A stretch of 10,466 bases of DNA from Saksenaea vasiformis B4078 (lineage: Eukaryota > Mucoromycota > Mucoromycetes > Mucorales > Saksenaeaceae). The notes below the pieces were generated by a model. The model ran no database searches. It was not told where the DNA came from and saw only the letters and a list, made by a program, of their open reading frames with translations. Position 1 is the stretch's first letter. The number at the start of each line of letters is the position of its first letter. The position numbers were made by a program, and so were the translations under genes. Location: positions 1 to 10,466 of the forward strand of contig JNDT01001645.1 of NCBI GenBank assembly GCA_000697055.1. Reading direction: 5' to 3'. Shown in pieces: positions 8,123 to 10,466 of this stretch.

Positions 8123-8908
8123 ATGGATTCTTTTGGTAGTTCCAGTAGCAGCATATTCATTTGCAGTCGAGCACGCTGTTGTTCGCTCGGAGGAAAAGGC
8201 AGACGCATTGGTGTTTACGGCGCCGGCATTTGTGTCTGTTTATAATGCTCTTTCTGCGCTCCAGTAGGCTGACGTTTTTTGATCTTTAGTTTGCCTTGGG
8301 CTGGTGGCTCTTTATTGACGGCCTTGGCTTTCTCGCAACGTTGCCCGTACGTCATGTGTTTCTCGGAATTGAGGACTGGATGCCGGGCATTTTGACCACA
8401 CTTGGGATGATCATGCAAGTAATCCGGTAGTCACCAACTGCAAAGTTAATATCCTATCGCATAGTGTCTGTTTGATAGATAAAAAGGCCTTGCGTGGTTC
8501 AGGATACGACGAGTACAGCCCTTGGCGAGCCCGGCTTTTTTTGTTTCTGGTACTGAAAGCTGGACAGAAATTATCTTCAAGGACCCTAATGTGAACGATT
8601 TCGTAGGGATTCGCTCTGATGGCTGGTGGACTAGCTGGTTCAGTGGTAGCGACAAACTATGTGCTTTTGTATATGCTACTCACAGTTATTTGTTTTCTAG
8701 GCTGTGTACGTGGTAAAGTACACAATGCAAGATTCAGTATACCCAGAATCATATCTGGGCATCATGACCATTGTACAAACTGTACTGATCATGTTCAGGT
8801 AGGGCCAAATAAGGTGCACGCACAGCGATTTCTTTTGATTAACTGAAAATCTCTAGTACGGCTATCCTTTGGGTGTGTCAACAACAAGAATATGACATCC
8901 AACTTTAA
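8123..8908 (+). CDS. VPS68: VPS68-like membrane protein (TMEM50/UPF0220 family)
   Basis: Six small exons (8123-8233, 8290-8414, 8465-8549, 8607-8645, 8701-8798, 8857-8908) join to 169 residues; yeast Vps68 is about 184. The family comprises four-helix membrane proteins of endosome and vacuole; yeast Vps68 is needed for vacuolar sorting and has been linked to ESCRT-III function. Recognisable blocks in order: RIGVYGAGICFALGWWLFID (helix 1, about 28-47), DWMPGILTTLGMIIVCLIDK (66-85, helix 2), PWRARLFLFLGFALMAGGLA (98-117, helix 3) and YLGIMTIVQTVLIMFSTAIL (138-157, helix 4), ending WVCQQQEYDIQL. The hydrophobic pattern and the GFALMAGGLAGS block only appear after splicing, and every junction keeps frame. 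Introns are 56, 50, 57, 55 and 58 nt. The first has an unusual GTCTGT donor and the second is GC-AG. ATG 8123 gives a short Ser/Cys-rich N-terminus; the first exon is the least certain part. Confidence 0.85.
8415..8464 (+). other. GC-AG intron in VPS68
   Basis: The donor is GCAAGT and the acceptor GCATAG, 50 nt apart. The usable GT four bases further on (GTAATC, 8419) would break the frame, whereas the GC donor joins AT|T and gives LGMIIVCLIDK, matching the family. GC-AG introns normally have an otherwise perfect donor (GCAAGT), as here. Confidence 0.75.
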
Positions 8909-9922
8909 TGAGAAGATAATTGACGCCCAGGAGAACACTAACCCGATGATAAGATGGGATACATTAGTTATTTGACAAAGAAGGAAAATTCAATATAACT
9001 AATGAAAGTATACCAGATGTGAAAACAGATTTTCGGATAAAGCAGCCCTATTTAACCGTATAGTATCTTTGGTACAATATGATGTTAGTGTATCTTGAGA
9101 AGCGGGCAGCGCACGGAGCTCGTACTTGTACTTCAGTGCTAATGTGTTTTCCAGTAAAGTATCCATGAGGAAAGTATGACCCACCTTGGAATCATCATAG
9201 GACGACTACATACAGAAAGACACTCTAGGTCTACCACCAGGTTCAGTTTTTAGTTCACTTCGGGATGATGGAACAATTCTTAATGATTTCGTGTAGTTTT
9301 CGCTTGTCGCCTTCATTCCCGTTGTTTACCCCTGTACGCACTTCAATTGAATAGGTTGTATCCCACGGCCATATTTGGTCGTACTTTATGGCCATATTTG
9401 ATATCATCTTCGCCGTCTAGCGAGCATTATATCAATCATCGAGTGAAATTACCATTGCACCATCAGTAAGATTCAACACATCGGTGTAATTTCTTGGGCC
9501 ACCGAGATTGTACGTAAATCAATAATTCGTTGTACAAATTAAACAACGGTAAGACTTTTTGGAGCAAGTCTTATGATAACTTGTTCGCAACATTTTGAAA
9601 TAATAGTAGAATTTGTTGGCATGGTGCCTATCGCTGGTATGGTGCGTATATTAACTATATCGTCGGATGAAATCCATGATAAGCGTTTAAGTCTGCAGTG
9701 AACTCTATCATGTCAGTCAAAAAATTTCTTAATACGAGATGTCCAAGGAACCATTCAGGTTTGATATTCTGAGTCATCAAGGCCATAGCGGAACTAAATT
9801 TCGCTGACAGGATATACCCACGAAGTATCTAAAAAAAAAGCTAGGAGCTGCTGAAATATTTATAATCAATTTTTTTCAGTCTAGCGAAGGCAGCAAATAC
9901 ACTCCTAGAAAGAAAGTCTGTC
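8909..9922. other. AT-rich intergenic region between VPS68 and the Tc1-like element
   Basis: About 1 kb without a gene. The longest open piece (about 9542-9698, + strand) is some 50 codons, has no motif and no good start. Visible structure includes an 8-bp perfect hairpin (9550-9573), two copies of GGCCATATTTG (9367-9377, 9390-9400), two 15-bp near-copies of TGGYATGGTGCSTAT (9617-9631, 9635-9649) and a CTAGGAG/CTCCTAG inverted pair (9841-9847, 9902-9908). These may be debris of older insertions. The start should be the VPS68 3' UTR. Confidence 0.4.
9550..9573. repeat. Perfect 8-bp inverted repeat (hairpin)
   Basis: TAAGACTT (9550-9557) is the exact reverse complement of AAGTCTTA (9566-9573), with an 8-nt loop. 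No gene or element is attached to it. Confidence 0.6.
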
Positions 9923-9950
9923 TACACTTGAATAAACTCCGCAAAGTGTA
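9923..9950. repeat. Candidate left terminal inverted repeat of the Tc1-like element
   Basis: Tc1/mariner elements insert at TA and start within about 50-200 nt of the transposase gene. TA at 9923-9924 followed by CACTTGAATAAACTCCGC lies 86 nt before the transposase ATG and is a reasonable left end. The segment also holds its own inverted pair, TACACTT (9923-9929) and AAGTGTA (9944-9950). The right end is outside the window, so this is unconfirmed. Confidence 0.4.
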
Positions 9951-10009
9951 AAACGCGTAGGATAGGAATATCACTCGACTTTTCTCACTTCTCTCGTAAA
10001 CTAGCTACT

Positions 10010-10466
10010 ATGCCTCTTCAGGATATCTCTAACAACACTAGCAAACCAAATACTGAAATTTCAGTGGAAGAGCGTGCGATCATCGTGGGCATGAGGGAGG
10101 CTGGAATGTCGTATGGCACAATCGCTAAGTCCAGGGGACTGAATCGATCTACGGTCCAAAAAATAGTAAAAAGATTCAATGAAACTGGAACTACTGCGTC
10201 GAAACCTAGAACGGGAAGACCAAGAAAGCTTAGAGAACGATCATTACGTCTCATTGAACGCTCGATCCGTCACGATCGTTTTGCCCCTTTGGTTGATCAT
10301 CACTACAAATTCTCCGCAACTTGTGTAAATGTCTCGCTACCGACATTTCGTCATGCCGTCCATGATCTTGGTTTTTCTTCGTGTAGACCAAGGCGTAAAC
10401 CTAGTCTAACAGAAAAACACAAAGAGAAAAGACTTGCATGGGCCAAGGAACACCTCAATTGGACTG
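10010..10466 (+). CDS. Tc1-like transposase, N-terminal part
   Basis: The frame is open from ATG 10010 to the window end (152 codons, no stop). Tc1-type transposases bind the terminal repeats with two helix-turn-helix units and cut and paste the element with a C-terminal DDE domain. The first unit is at about residues 19-56, with the recognition stretch LNRSTVQKIVKRF. The linker holds GRPRK (69-73), the AT-hook-like 'GRPR' motif of the family. A second HTH follows (about 75-120), then RRKPSLTEKHKEKRLAWAKE (128-147), the usual lead-in to the DDE domain, whose catalytic residues lie beyond the window. The lack of stops or frameshifts contrasts with the decayed gene at 2423-3795 and suggests a younger copy. 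No intron is needed. Confidence 0.85.
   Translation, partial: MPLQDISNNTSKPNTEISVEERAIIVGMREAGMSYGTIAKSRGLNRSTVQKIVKRFNETGTTASKPRTGRPRKLRERSLRLIERSIRHDRFAPLVDHHYKFSATCVNVSLPTFRHAVHDLGFSSCRPRRKPSLTEKHKEKRLAWAKEHLNWT

Larger units (their letters stand above)
9923..10466 (+). mobile_element. Left part of a Tc1-like DNA transposon (truncated by the window)
   Basis: It consists of the candidate left terminus and the N-terminal third to half of an undamaged transposase frame. The left boundary depends on the TIR call; the right end is not in the window. Confidence 0.65.

Noticed and set aside
8215..8418. Lysine-rich frame on the minus strand, briefly considered as a zinc-knuckle protein
   Set aside because: It is antisense to VPS68 exons 1-2 and intron 1, whose conserved protein explains the sequence.
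8742..8793. Dense inverted repeats (CCCAGA/TCTGGG, GTACA/TGTAC, CATGA/TCATG)
   Set aside because: They lie inside VPS68 exon 5, whose coding constraint explains the sequence; no separate role supported.
8619..8846. Small membrane protein starting at ATG 8619
   Set aside because: Its hydrophobic middle is read-through of intron 8646-8700; splicing gives the conserved VPS68 helix instead.
1..10466. tRNA, rRNA or CRISPR array
   Set aside because: No T-arm consensus in a cloverleaf context, no rRNA blocks and no spaced direct repeats were found.

Overview
The window looks like nuclear DNA of an early-diverging fungus, most likely Mucoromycota. It holds three intron-rich housekeeping genes (introns mostly 44-106 nt), a non-LTR retroelement tail of a type I associate with Mucorales, a Tc1-like transposon, and a decayed TnpB/Fanzor-like gene. 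The organism is inferred from family resemblance and gene structure; no search was run.

Layout, all on the + strand. 1-472: 3' end of a LINE-like element (zinc-binding end of the reverse-transcriptase protein, 3' UTR, hairpin, A-run). 519-1595: IST1 (ESCRT-III-related), five exons, starting only 46 nt after the A-run. 1596-2422: no intact gene. 2423-3795: broken RNA-guided-nuclease-like (TnpB/Fanzor) gene, with RuvC-I, RuvC-II and zinc ribbon/RuvC-III in three different frames and a credible spliceosomal intron near the C-terminus. 3796-4551: no convincing gene. 4552-7207: nine-exon gene for a SAPS-family (SIT4/PP6-associated) protein. 7208-8122: no gene assigned. 8123-8908: six tiny exons rebuilt by hand into a 169-residue VPS68/TMEM50 (UPF0220) membrane protein, with a GC-AG intron. 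8909-9922: non-coding, AT-rich. 9923-10466: left end of a Tc1-like element with an open transposase frame running off the window.

IST1 and VPS68 both belong to endosomal sorting/multivesicular-body biology (IST1 regulates Vps4; yeast Vps68 has been linked to ESCRT-III), so two MVB genes lie about 6.5 kb apart. The SAPS protein is expected to be a regulatory partner of a PP2A-like phosphatase. The most unusual content is the Fanzor-like fossil between IST1 and the SAPS gene.

All exon models are manual: splice sites were chosen by GT/GC-AG ends, frame and family resemblance, and need RNA evidence.
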